Source: JBAXHO01 sp037138855 (GTDB lineage Bacteria > Patescibacteriota > Dojkabacteria > B142 > OLB20). From it: a stretch of DNA of 41,111 nucleotides. The stretch is taken from contig JBAXHO010000007.1 of the NCBI GenBank assembly GCA_037138855.1, forward strand, positions 1-41,111. Direction: 5' to 3'. This document shows positions 26,507-33,551 of this stretch, in pieces. The notes under the pieces were generated by a model. It was not told the DNA's origin. It worked only from the letters and a program-made list of their open reading frames with translations, and did not search any database. The position numbers and the translations under genes were made by a program. The stretch's first letter is position 1, and each line of letters starts with the position of its first letter.

Positions 26507-26611
26507 CAATTGAATCACCTGCTCGGGAACGTTTTTATTCCAAAAAAGCTCGGACTTTACCGTTGCGGCACAGTGGAAGAATCTCACTTCACTTCATTTG
26601 TTTGGAAATTT
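26507..26611 (-). promoter_or_regulatory. Probable cobalamin riboswitch aptamer
   Basis: The minus-strand leader contains a GAAG/CTTC stem with loop TGAGATT, followed by CACTGTGCCGCAACGGT and AGTCCGAGC (26548-26576). These correspond to the conserved cobalamin-aptamer core (GUG-A-AUUC, CCGCAAC-GU, AGUC-GA). The aptamer is compact, about 105 nt from the predicted start, so it may be a short Cbl class. It ends in a terminator just before a DUF4430-like gene and a putative S component, which fits B12-repressed uptake. The assignment is from motif memory, not a covariance model. Confidence 0.72.
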
Positions 26612-26617
26612 TCTTTA

Positions 26618-26646
26618 CTATAACAAATTATTTTATTTCAATGCAA
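26618..26646 (-). promoter_or_regulatory. Promoter of the riboswitch-DUF4430-S component unit
   Basis: Minus-strand TTGCAT (26641-26646), a 17-base spacer, and TTATAG (26618-26623). The expected start is near 26611, just upstream of the aptamer. It is divergent from the hrcA promoter 28 bases away. Confidence 0.6.
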
Positions 26647-26666
26647 AAGAAAATAAAAATTTAATT

Positions 26667-26693
26667 TTAGCACTTGACTACTTTAACTGCTAA
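26667..26693 (+). promoter_or_regulatory. CIRCE-like operator of the hrcA-grpE-dnaK cluster
   Basis: TTAGCACTT, a 9-base spacer and AACTGCTAA match the CIRCE inverted repeat (TTAGCACTC-N9-GAGTGCTAA), with 8 of 9 arm positions pairing. It overlaps the -35 box at 26674-26679, so bound HrcA would block RNA polymerase. This is the expected autoregulation of heat-shock genes by HrcA. Confidence 0.8.
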
Positions 26694-26703
26694 ATGATAT
26701 ATT
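26674..26703 (+). promoter_or_regulatory. hrcA promoter
   Basis: TTGACT (26674-26679), an 18-base spacer and TATATT (26698-26703). The -35 box lies inside the CIRCE-like operator. The predicted start, near 26710, gives a leader of about 40 bases to the GTG start of hrcA. Confidence 0.6.
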
Positions 26704-26751
26704 TTATCAGTTATTATGAAAAGTTATCTTAATTTATATTAACAAAAAACT

Positions 26752-27474
26752 GTGACCCCCAGACAGAAAAAGCTTTTACAAGCAATTATTGATGAGTTTA
26801 TTGAAACTGCAGATGCTGTGGGCTCAATTAATCTTGCAAATAAATATAAACTGGGAGTCAGTCCGGCGACGATTCGTAATGAGATGGCAGAGCTTGTCGA
26901 TCAAGGTTTCCTGGAGCAGCCTCATCTTTCATCAGGACGCATTCCGACAAACATGGGATTTCGCTTTTTGATAAATGAATTGATCAATCATCTCGATGAA
27001 TTAGAAGTAGAAAATAGTTTGCAAATTTATGAAGATATGTTTCAAACAAGGTTTGATAATGATGAATTAATTTATCATGCTGTCAAAACTTTAGCTGACC
27101 TCTCAAACAATTTAGCTTTAGTGGTTTTGGGTAAAAGAGTTTATTATTCCGGGCTTTCCAATCTGATTATTCAACCGGAATTTCTTGAACGATCTGATCT
27201 CAAAAAAATTATGATGATGCTTGAAAATAGTACTGAACTAAGAACATTATTTGCCAAATCACATAGTGCCAATAATATTAAGATTCTTGTCGGTGAAGAT
27301 TGTGATTTATCATATATGAAAAGAGCGGCAATTATTTTTAGTGAATTTCATTCACATGGTGATAAAATCGGATATCTCTCAATAGTAGGTCCCAACCGGA
27401 TGAATTATCATGAAATATTACCGGTTTTTAATTTTATTGGTAAAAGTCTCAATCAGGTAATTTCGGGGTGGTAA
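26752..27474 (+). CDS. hrcA: Heat-inducible transcription repressor HrcA (short form)
   Basis: HrcA binds CIRCE and represses chaperone genes. The N-terminal winged helix is clear: 'RQKKLLQAIIDEFIETADAVGS', 'GVSPATIRNEMAELVDQGFLEQPHLSSGRIPT'. The C-terminal 'GYLSIVGPNRMNYHEILPVF' is also typical. At 240 residues it is about 100 shorter than the usual 340, with the middle GAF-like and inserted dimerisation parts reduced. The start is GTG at 26752; it matches the family N-terminus, and the only upstream ATG (26715) stops after eight codons. grpE and dnaK follow. Confidence 0.93.
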   Translation: MTPRQKKLLQAIIDEFIETADAVGSINLANKYKLGVSPATIRNEMAELVDQGFLEQPHLSSGRIPTNMGFRFLINELINHLDELEVENSLQIYEDMFQTRFDNDELIYHAVKTLADLSNNLALVVLGKRVYYSGLSNLIIQPEFLERSDLKKIMMMLENSTELRTLFAKSHSANNIKILVGEDCDLSYMKRAAIIFSEFHSHGDKIGYLSIVGPNRMNYHEILPVFNFIGKSLNQVISGW

Positions 27475-27714
27475 AAAAATTATTATCGGATTAACAGTAT
27501 TGATTATTAACAAATTAAAAGATTAAAAGGTTAAAATATTAAAAAGAAAAGATAAAAGATAAAAGTTAAAAGCTAGAAGGTATAAGTAAAGCATTAGAAG
27601 TTAAGAATTAAAAAGATTAAAAAAATTGAAAATTAAAAAAAGATTAAAAATCATCAGATTTCAGATTCCTGATTTCGGATTTCTTTACTTAATATTACTT
27701 AATAATTCTTAACT
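27475..27714. repeat. Repeat-rich intergenic region between hrcA and grpE
   Basis: About 240 bases, nearly all A/T/G-rich purine tracts on the plus strand. From 27550 to 27600 they fall into 7-base units (ATAAAAG, ATAAAAG, TTAAAAG, CTAGAAG, GTATAAG). At 27652-27684 there is a stretch with repeated ATTTCAGATT/GATTTCGG-like motifs that recurs near 31262 and 38400. No gene seen. Confidence 0.6.
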
Positions 27715-28512
27715 ATGAAACAAGATACACAAACTAAAAATCCAGTAGACGCAAAGCCAACTGATGCTCAGTCAGATTGTTGTTGCTGTGATGATGCACA
27801 AGTAGAAAATGCAAATTGTTGCGAACCAAATGAAGGAAATAAACAATGTTGTCAGGATGAGCAAAATGACGGTTCTAAAAAATGTTGTGAGGGAAAAGAT
27901 AATACTAATGATTGTTGCCAGGACGAGAAATGTTGTCAAGAAAATAAAGAAGAAGCTTGTAAAGATTGTTGCGAAGAGAAATGTCCTGACTGTGGCAAAT
28001 GTGAAGATTGTTGCGATTGTAAATCAATTACAACTGACAAGAATCAAACCGATATCACAAAATTAATCAACCAAATCGCTATTGAAAAAGAAGGCAAGCT
28101 CCTAGCTTTAGCTGATTTTCAAAATTATAAAAGAAGAACTGAGCAGGAACGGATGGAATGGATGACAATGGCTAGTAAAGCAATTGTGCAAAAATTAATT
28201 GAACTCGTCAATGACATTAACCGTGCTGAAAGCAATGATAGTAAAGATCAAGCAAAATTATTAGCTGGTTACAAAATGGTTTTTGAAAAAATCAACCAAC
28301 TGCTTACTGAACAAGGCTTAAAGGCAATCAAGATTAAAGTTGGCGATAAATTTGACCCGAAAACGATGGCTGCTTTAACAACAGTGCCTGTCGATCAAGA
28401 AAAAAAAGATAATACGGTAATTCATGTCGATGAAATTGGATTTTTAAATGAACATAAAGGCTCTGTATACAAAATGGCAAAAGTGGTGATTGGGAAGTAC
28501 GGAAAACAATAG
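27715..28512 (+). CDS. grpE: GrpE nucleotide exchange factor with cysteine-rich N-terminal extension
   Basis: GrpE releases ADP from DnaK. Residues 105-265 are a normal GrpE: long coiled coil ('LADFQNYKRRTEQERMEW'), then 'GYKMVFEKINQLLTEQGLKAI' and the beta-wing ('GDKFDPKTMAALTTVPVD', 'GFLNEHKGSVYKMAKVVIG'). Residues 22-102 are unusual: 23 cysteines, mostly as CC pairs 10-12 residues apart (22-25, 35/36, 45/46, 57/58, 67/68, 73/74, 85/86, 99/100), ending in 'CPDCGKCEDCCDC', set among Asp, Glu, Lys and Asn. This looks like a metallothionein-like or redox-active tail. No frameshift is seen: the frame is continuous and the ATG at 27715 is the natural start. The TAG stop lies in inverted repeat B. 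Confidence 0.93.
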   Translation: MKQDTQTKNPVDAKPTDAQSDCCCCDDAQVENANCCEPNEGNKQCCQDEQNDGSKKCCEGKDNTNDCCQDEKCCQENKEEACKDCCEEKCPDCGKCEDCCDCKSITTDKNQTDITKLINQIAIEKEGKLLALADFQNYKRRTEQERMEWMTMASKAIVQKLIELVNDINRAESNDSKDQAKLLAGYKMVFEKINQLLTEQGLKAIKIKVGDKFDPKTMAALTTVPVDQEKKDNTVIHVDEIGFLNEHKGSVYKMAKVVIGKYGKQ

Positions 28513-28592
28513 TTAAAAGCTAGAAGTTAAAAGATAAAAGTTAGTAGAAAATAAAATTAATCTTTTAACTATTATCTAATAGCTTTTAACTA
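28510..28592. repeat. Heptamer-rich inverted repeat B between grpE and dnaK
   Basis: TAGTTAAAAGCTA (28510-28522) is the exact reverse complement of 28580-28592. The left arm contains the grpE stop codon and continues in 7-base units (TTAAAAG, ATAAAAG, TTAGTAG). The stem could fold in the grpE-dnaK messenger and affect stability or partial termination. Confidence 0.65.
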
Positions 28593-28629
28593 ATATTTTT
28601 TTAACTTATTTATTTATTAAACAAAAATC

Positions 28630-30570
28630 ATGAGTAAAATCATCGGTATTGACCTCGGAACAACCAACTCCTGTATGGCCTATGCTAGTGGAGGTGATCC
28701 TGAAGTTATTTCCAATAAAGAAGGGGTGCGCACTACTCCTTCTGTAGTTGCTACAAGCGAAAATAAAGAAGTGCTAGTCGGTATTACTGCCAAAAATCAA
28801 ATGGTTACTAATCCGCAACAAACATTTTATTCTATCAAAAGACTTATCGGTCGTCGCTGGGATGATGCCGAAGTGCAAAGAGACAAAGCATTATTACCCT
28901 TCAAAATTCAAAAAAGCGCCAAAGGTGGTGTAGAAATTCAATTTGGAAGTGACTGGGTCGCTCCCGAAGTAATTAGTGCCAAAGTGTTAGCAAAATTAAA
29001 AGCTGACGCAGAAGCATTCCTTGGTGAACCAGTGACAGAAGCTGTGATTACAGTTCCAGCATATTTTGATGACTCGCAAAGACAAGCGACTAAAAATGCC
29101 GGTAAAATTGCTGGACTTGATGTCAAAAGAATCATCAATGAACCTACTGCAGCAGCTCTTGCCTATGGTCTTGATAAAAAGGCTGAGAAAACAATCGCTG
29201 TCTATGATCTCGGTGGAGGGACATTCGATATCTCGATTCTGGAGATCGGTGATGGTGTTTTCGAAGTGAAATCCACTAATGGTGATACCCATCTCGGTGG
29301 AGATGACTTTGACCAGAGAATTATTGACTGGTTGATTTTGGAATTCAAAAATGAACAGGGAATCAATCTGAAAGAAGATCCTGCAGCGCTACAAAGACTG
29401 AAAGAAGCTGCTGAAAAAGCAAAAATTACACTTTCTTCTTCAGATAAAACTGAAATCAATCTCCCTTACATCACTGCAGATGCCAAAGGTCCTAAGCACA
29501 TGCGTAAGGAAATGACTCGGGCTGATCTGGAGAAATTAATTGGTGATTTAGTCGATGCTACAATCAAACCAGTACAAGCTGCTTTGAAGGATGCAGGAAT
29601 TAAAAAAGAAGCAATTGATGATATTGTCATGGTCGGTGGTATGACTCGTATGCCAATCGTTGTCAAAAAAGTCAAAGAATTCTTTGGTAAAGAACTGCAC
29701 CAGGGAGTTAATCCTGATGAAGTAGTAGCAGTCGGTGCTGCGATTCAAGGTGCTGTATTGGCTGGTGACTCCAGTGTCAGCGATATTACTCTACTTGATG
29801 TTACTCCATTGACACTTGGTCTTGAAACACTTGGTGGTATTCGTACTTCATTGATTGAACGCAATACAACTATTCCCACAGAAAAAACTCAGGTTTTCTC
29901 TACCGCAGCTGATAACCAAACTGGTGTAGAAATTCATATTCTCCAGGGAGAACGTGAAATGGCAAAAGATAACAAGACTTTGGGCAGATTTATGCTGGAA
30001 GGAATTCCACCAGCACCAAGAGGTGTACCACAAGTCGAAGTAACCTTTAAAATCGACGCTAATGGTATCCTGAACGTCAGCGCTAAGGATAAAGCGACAA
30101 GTAAGCAGCAATCAATTACCATCACTGCTTCGACACAAATGGACGACAAAGAAGTTGACGCTTTTGTCAAAGAAGCAGCCAAATATGCTGAAGATGACAA
30201 AAAGAGTAAAGAAAAAATCGAAGCGAAAATTGAAGCAGAAAGTCTAACCTTTCAAGTCGAAAAATTCCTTGCTGAAATGAAAGATAAAGTCAGCGATGAT
30301 AAAAAGAAAGCCTTGGAAGAAAAAGCTAAAGAACTTAAAGATCTTATTGCCAAAGATGATTTCGACAAAGATGTTGTCAAAGAAAAATCCAAGGAATTAT
30401 CTTTGCAGCTTCAGGAAATCGGCGCAGAAATGTATAAGAATGCAGCCGCTGCCGAAGAAAAAGCTGGTGCAAAGCCAGATGAAAAAACCGCAGAAAAACC
30501 TGAAGAGAAATCAGAGGAAAAGCCTGAGGAAGGGGAAGTGATTGAAAAAGACGAGAAAAAGAAAGAATAG
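28630..30570 (+). CDS. dnaK: Chaperone DnaK (Hsp70)
   Basis: The ATP-dependent chaperone that binds unfolded segments with help from DnaJ and GrpE. The 646 residues show all landmarks: 'IGIDLGTTNSC' at the start, 'VPAYFDDSQRQATKNAG' near 142, 'IINEPTAAALAYGLD' near 166, 'YDLGGGTFDISIL' near 192, 'MVGGMTRMP' near 337, the substrate domain from about 390 ('LDVTPLTLGLETLGG'), and a helical lid. The tail after about 605 is a Lys/Glu/Pro-rich low-complexity segment. Length is normal. No dnaJ follows. It is the third gene behind the CIRCE-like operator and ends just before an intrinsic terminator. Confidence 0.98.
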   Translation: MSKIIGIDLGTTNSCMAYASGGDPEVISNKEGVRTTPSVVATSENKEVLVGITAKNQMVTNPQQTFYSIKRLIGRRWDDAEVQRDKALLPFKIQKSAKGGVEIQFGSDWVAPEVISAKVLAKLKADAEAFLGEPVTEAVITVPAYFDDSQRQATKNAGKIAGLDVKRIINEPTAAALAYGLDKKAEKTIAVYDLGGGTFDISILEIGDGVFEVKSTNGDTHLGGDDFDQRIIDWLILEFKNEQGINLKEDPAALQRLKEAAEKAKITLSSSDKTEINLPYITADAKGPKHMRKEMTRADLEKLIGDLVDATIKPVQAALKDAGIKKEAIDDIVMVGGMTRMPIVVKKVKEFFGKELHQGVNPDEVVAVGAAIQGAVLAGDSSVSDITLLDVTPLTLGLETLGGIRTSLIERNTTIPTEKTQVFSTAADNQTGVEIHILQGEREMAKDNKTLGRFMLEGIPPAPRGVPQVEVTFKIDANGILNVSAKDKATSKQQSITITASTQMDDKEVDAFVKEAAKYAEDDKKSKEKIEAKIEAESLTFQVEKFLAEMKDKVSDDKKKALEEKAKELKDLIAKDDFDKDVVKEKSKELSLQLQEIGAEMYKNAAAAEEKAGAKPDEKTAEKPEEKSEEKPEEGEVIEKDEKKKE

Positions 30571-30600
30571 TCAATAGACAGAAGATAGGAAAGAAATGAA

Positions 30601-30625
30601 AAGAGGAGCTGTGCTCCTCTTTTTT
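30601..30625 (+). terminator. Intrinsic terminator after dnaK
   Basis: A perfect 9-bp stem AAGAGGAGC/GCTCCTCTT with loop TGT is followed by TTTT; the stem's last Ts extend the T run to six. It ends the hrcA-grpE-dnaK unit. Confidence 0.9.
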
Positions 30626-30695
30626 ATGATTTATTTTCTGGATAAATATTCCGATTATGTGTTAAATATAACTATACTTCTTACAAATTTTAACT

Positions 30696-31205
30696 ATGTA
30701 TGATTTTAATAAAGCAGCAGCGATTGTGATTAAAGATGGAAAGTTACTAATGGTAAAAAAAAATACCGAACCTTTTCTAGCAATGCTTGGCGGGACGATT
30801 GAAAAGAATGAAACAATGATTGAATGTTTACAGCGGGAAATTCCTGAGGAAATTAGTATCTCGCAATTCAAAATCATAGATCAGAAACCATTTTATGTAG
30901 CGCATACAATTGCCGGTACAGATCCCACCAAAACCATTGAAATTTCCTGCTTTCAAGTCACCCTTTTGGCAGAGCCAGTCCCATCCTATGATCCTCTTCA
31001 TCCTGAACTTGCACCACTAGGCAGAAACATTACTGAAGTGCATTGGATTGGGAAAAATGATTTGGAAATTCAAACTGTCGAAAATCAACTCCGAGTAAAA
31101 CTGAAACCGACATTATATTCCAAAGAAGGCAAACTACTAATTCTCACTCCCATCACCGAGGAATACATAATTCCCCATTTACTGGAAAAAAGGATGATTT
31201 ATTAA
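30696..31205 (+). CDS. Nudix hydrolase (169 aa)
   Basis: Nudix enzymes cleave nucleoside diphosphates linked to other groups using a magnesium-binding helix. The Nudix box is present from about residue 32: 'GGTIEKNETMIECLQREIPEEISI', in short G-x5-E-x7-REIPEE, with both metal-binding glutamates of the REx2EE core. The glycine that normally follows (GU) is serine, and 'REIPEE' has a proline in place of the common hydrophobic or Leu, so substrate range is hard to guess. The protein is soluble. It stands alone after the dnaK terminator, with a short AT-rich leader. Confidence 0.85.
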   Translation: MYDFNKAAAIVIKDGKLLMVKKNTEPFLAMLGGTIEKNETMIECLQREIPEEISISQFKIIDQKPFYVAHTIAGTDPTKTIEISCFQVTLLAEPVPSYDPLHPELAPLGRNITEVHWIGKNDLEIQTVENQLRVKLKPTLYSKEGKLLILTPITEEYIIPHLLEKRMIY

Positions 31206-31253
31206 ATCTACTCTCAAAAATTATCCAAATTGCAATTTGCAAATTTCAATTTC

Positions 31254-32075
31254 CTATTTCCAACTTCCGGATTCCATATTCCTGATTTCCGTTCTCACCA
31301 TCTCCCTCACCACTGCAATATTCGGATCAGCTGGATATTTAATCAAATGTTTCCCGGAGTAGGAGCGGATATAATGCTTGGGAAAAACTTCTTTAATTTT
31401 TACCAGAGATTTCCGTTTAATTGCCTGATCACGATCAGCAACAATGATTAATGTTTTATTGCTGATTAAGATAGTGCGATCTATTTTGTATCGTAAAGCT
31501 GCTAAAAGCTGTTGATTCAGAGCTTCTAGCCGTTCATCCGGAAATTGATATTTTTGAAAAATTCCTAAGACACGACAAAAAATCCAACGGACAAAACGAA
31601 TATAGGAAAAATAAAAACGGGTTGGAAATAAAACTATTTGTAAGAAATAATTTCTTAAAGTAGGGATAAATTCACCCGGACTGACAAGAATTATCTGCAT
31701 TTCCGCAAGTTCAGTTTGATGCAATTGCAGCATTTTCGTAATTAGCATTGTCCCGAAACTAAAACCAACCAAATAAATTTGCTTTTTCGGATTAGCTTTT
31801 TGGATTTTCTGAATTAATTCAAACAACATCACCACTAAATTAATCACTGAATTATCTTCAATTACCTCTGAATTATCTCGAGAAGGATAAGTGATGGAAA
31901 TGTTATGAAATTCCTTTAAATCATTCCTGGGATCAAATCTGACAATGAATTGGCCGTTTTGAAAACCAGGTGAAAAAAAAATTAATAAGGGTTTGGCTGG
32001 TTTATTTTCATTATCAAAATACTGAATTTTATTACCAGCACTTGTTTTAAAAAATTTTTCCTGATATTGCTGCAT
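31254..32075 (-). CDS. Alpha/beta hydrolase (273 aa)
   Basis: The alpha/beta hydrolase pattern is present: 'LLIFFSPGFQNG' (oxyanion strand, about 31-42), nucleophile elbow 'LVGFSFGTML' (GxSxG, near 103), 'LIIVADRDQAI' with the acid near 224, and 'SGKHLIKYP' with the histidine near 250. The substrate is unknown. The last codons run into an AT-rich repeat (31215-31295) also seen elsewhere, so the C-terminus may have been extended. It lies nine bases from a second alpha/beta hydrolase gene and probably shares its transcript. Confidence 0.8.
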   Translation of the reverse strand: MQQYQEKFFKTSAGNKIQYFDNENKPAKPLLIFFSPGFQNGQFIVRFDPRNDLKEFHNISITYPSRDNSEVIEDNSVINLVVMLFELIQKIQKANPKKQIYLVGFSFGTMLITKMLQLHQTELAEMQIILVSPGEFIPTLRNYFLQIVLFPTRFYFSYIRFVRWIFCRVLGIFQKYQFPDERLEALNQQLLAALRYKIDRTILISNKTLIIVADRDQAIKRKSLVKIKEVFPKHYIRSYSGKHLIKYPADPNIAVVREMVRTEIRNMESGSWK

Positions 32076-32084
32076 CTCCTTTAA

Positions 32085-32843
32085 TTATTTACAACTTTTA
32101 ATAAATTCGACAATTTTTTGTAAAGCTACTTCTTTACCGTCATGTTTAATAAATACATGATATTTAGAATCCAGGACGACTGATTGCAGTTGAGCAGCCG
32201 AATTAATATTTTTTTGGACAAATTCCCCAACATGCTCAGAAACAATATATTCTTTAGTACTATACATTAATAAAATATTTGCCTTTACTTTTTTCAACAA
32301 AGTTTTTATTTTTAAAAGTGCTTTTACTCTTTGTAAACCCTTTGCTGGCAATACTTCATAATAGGGATGTAGTCCGGGATTCATTTTGACTTTTCGTTGA
32401 TAAATTTTTGGTAAAGTATCTCGAAATATTGCGACAACAGGATTAATAAATTTTAAATAAAAGGCAAAAGAATTTTTTATTTTGAACCAGGGAGCCAACC
32501 AAATTACACCTACTACTTTGATCTTCTTATTTACTAATAAATGTAATGAAAGACAGCAACCAGCTGAAGTAGCGCAAATAATTACTTTTTTACATTTAGA
32601 AGCAATTTTTTGATAAGCTTCATCAACAGCAGTTATTAAGTCAGCGACACTGACATTATTTAAATCTGTCACGACAGTCCCATGACCTGGTAACAATAAT
32701 GCGTAGTAGCTGATCCCTTCTCGATCAAGTATTTGATTTAAATAGCTAAATTCGTCAGCAGAGCCAGTATAGCCATGAATTTCTAAAACACCCAAATCAG
32801 GATTAACATAAGATTCAAATGGTCCTGCCGCAGGAATTGTCAT
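32085..32843 (-). CDS. Alpha/beta hydrolase, carboxylesterase-like (252 aa)
   Basis: The motifs are those of short carboxylesterases and monoacylglycerol lipases: 'GVLEIHGYTGSADEFSYL' (oxyanion HG, near 18-35), 'LLPGHGTV' near 50, nucleophile 'CATSAGCCLSL' (S in T-S-A-G, with Ala replacing the first Gly of GxSxG, near 92) and 'DSKYHVFIKHD' with the histidine near 230. The acid is probably in 'MYSTKEYIVSEH'. No signal peptide. It belongs to a run of three hydrolase genes on the minus strand. Confidence 0.8.
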   Translation of the reverse strand: MTIPAAGPFESYVNPDLGVLEIHGYTGSADEFSYLNQILDREGISYYALLLPGHGTVVTDLNNVSVADLITAVDEAYQKIASKCKKVIICATSAGCCLSLHLLVNKKIKVVGVIWLAPWFKIKNSFAFYLKFINPVVAIFRDTLPKIYQRKVKMNPGLHPYYEVLPAKGLQRVKALLKIKTLLKKVKANILLMYSTKEYIVSEHVGEFVQKNINSAAQLQSVVLDSKYHVFIKHDGKEVALQKIVEFIKSCK

Positions 32844-32870
32844 AAAAAAATAGTAAAATTTAATGAATTA

Positions 32871-33527
32871 TTAACTGAATAATTTACGGAAAATTGCTTC
32901 TCCAAGCTTTTTATGTCCAGCTTCTGTCAAATGAAGACCATCACTGCCCAGATCTACTAAACTAAAACAATCAATAAAATCGATTTCATTAATAATTAAT
33001 AATGCTTTTAAAATTTTAATCATTTCCTGGTAACGCTGCAAACCGTTTTCAAAGCGGTTTTTTGCATAGGGAATTGCATCATTAATCGGTGGTGGAACAA
33101 TGTATAGTAGTTTTGGTTTAGCTTGATCGATTTGACTTGCCAAGCTTTTAGCTGTTTGGAGAAGAGTAATTATCTGCTCAGCCACCTCAGCCGGACTCAA
33201 AGCAAACTGGGTTTTCAGGTCATTGCTTCCGATCATAATTATTAGATAATCGAGTGGATCGTTGGCATAAAATAATTGTGGCAAATATGAAATAGCGGTA
33301 CGGCTTGATTTACCAGGGCGGCGATCTTCTACTGATATTGTACGACTATTCACACCATCCTCGATTACTTCATATTTTTCACCAAGGAGTTTCTGGAGCA
33401 CACCAGGATAACGAATCTCAGCCGAATAGCGTTGATAGATAGACTTAGTATCAGTATTCGGGATGTAACCCCAGGTATTGGAATCCCCGAAGCAAAGAAT
33501 TTTTTTAGAACCTGAAATTAAGTTCAT
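32871..33527 (-). CDS. SGNH/GDSL-family hydrolase (218 aa)
   Basis: The blocks of SGNH hydrolases are clear: 'ILCFGDSNTWGY' with the catalytic Ser near residue 17 (block I), 'LIIMIGSNDLKTQF' (block III, N of GSND near 100) and 'GSDGLHLTEAGHKKLG' with the Asp-x-x-His pair near 200 (block V). These enzymes hydrolyse esters or acetyl groups of lipids or sugars. No signal peptide, so it acts in the cytoplasm. It lies 24 bases downstream of glyQS and 27 upstream of the alpha/beta hydrolase. Confidence 0.9.
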   Translation of the reverse strand: MNLISGSKKILCFGDSNTWGYIPNTDTKSIYQRYSAEIRYPGVLQKLLGEKYEVIEDGVNSRTISVEDRRPGKSSRTAISYLPQLFYANDPLDYLIIMIGSNDLKTQFALSPAEVAEQIITLLQTAKSLASQIDQAKPKLLYIVPPPINDAIPYAKNRFENGLQRYQEMIKILKALLIINEIDFIDCFSLVDLGSDGLHLTEAGHKKLGEAIFRKLFS

Positions 33528-33551
33528 TACTAAAATATTTTAAAAAATTAT

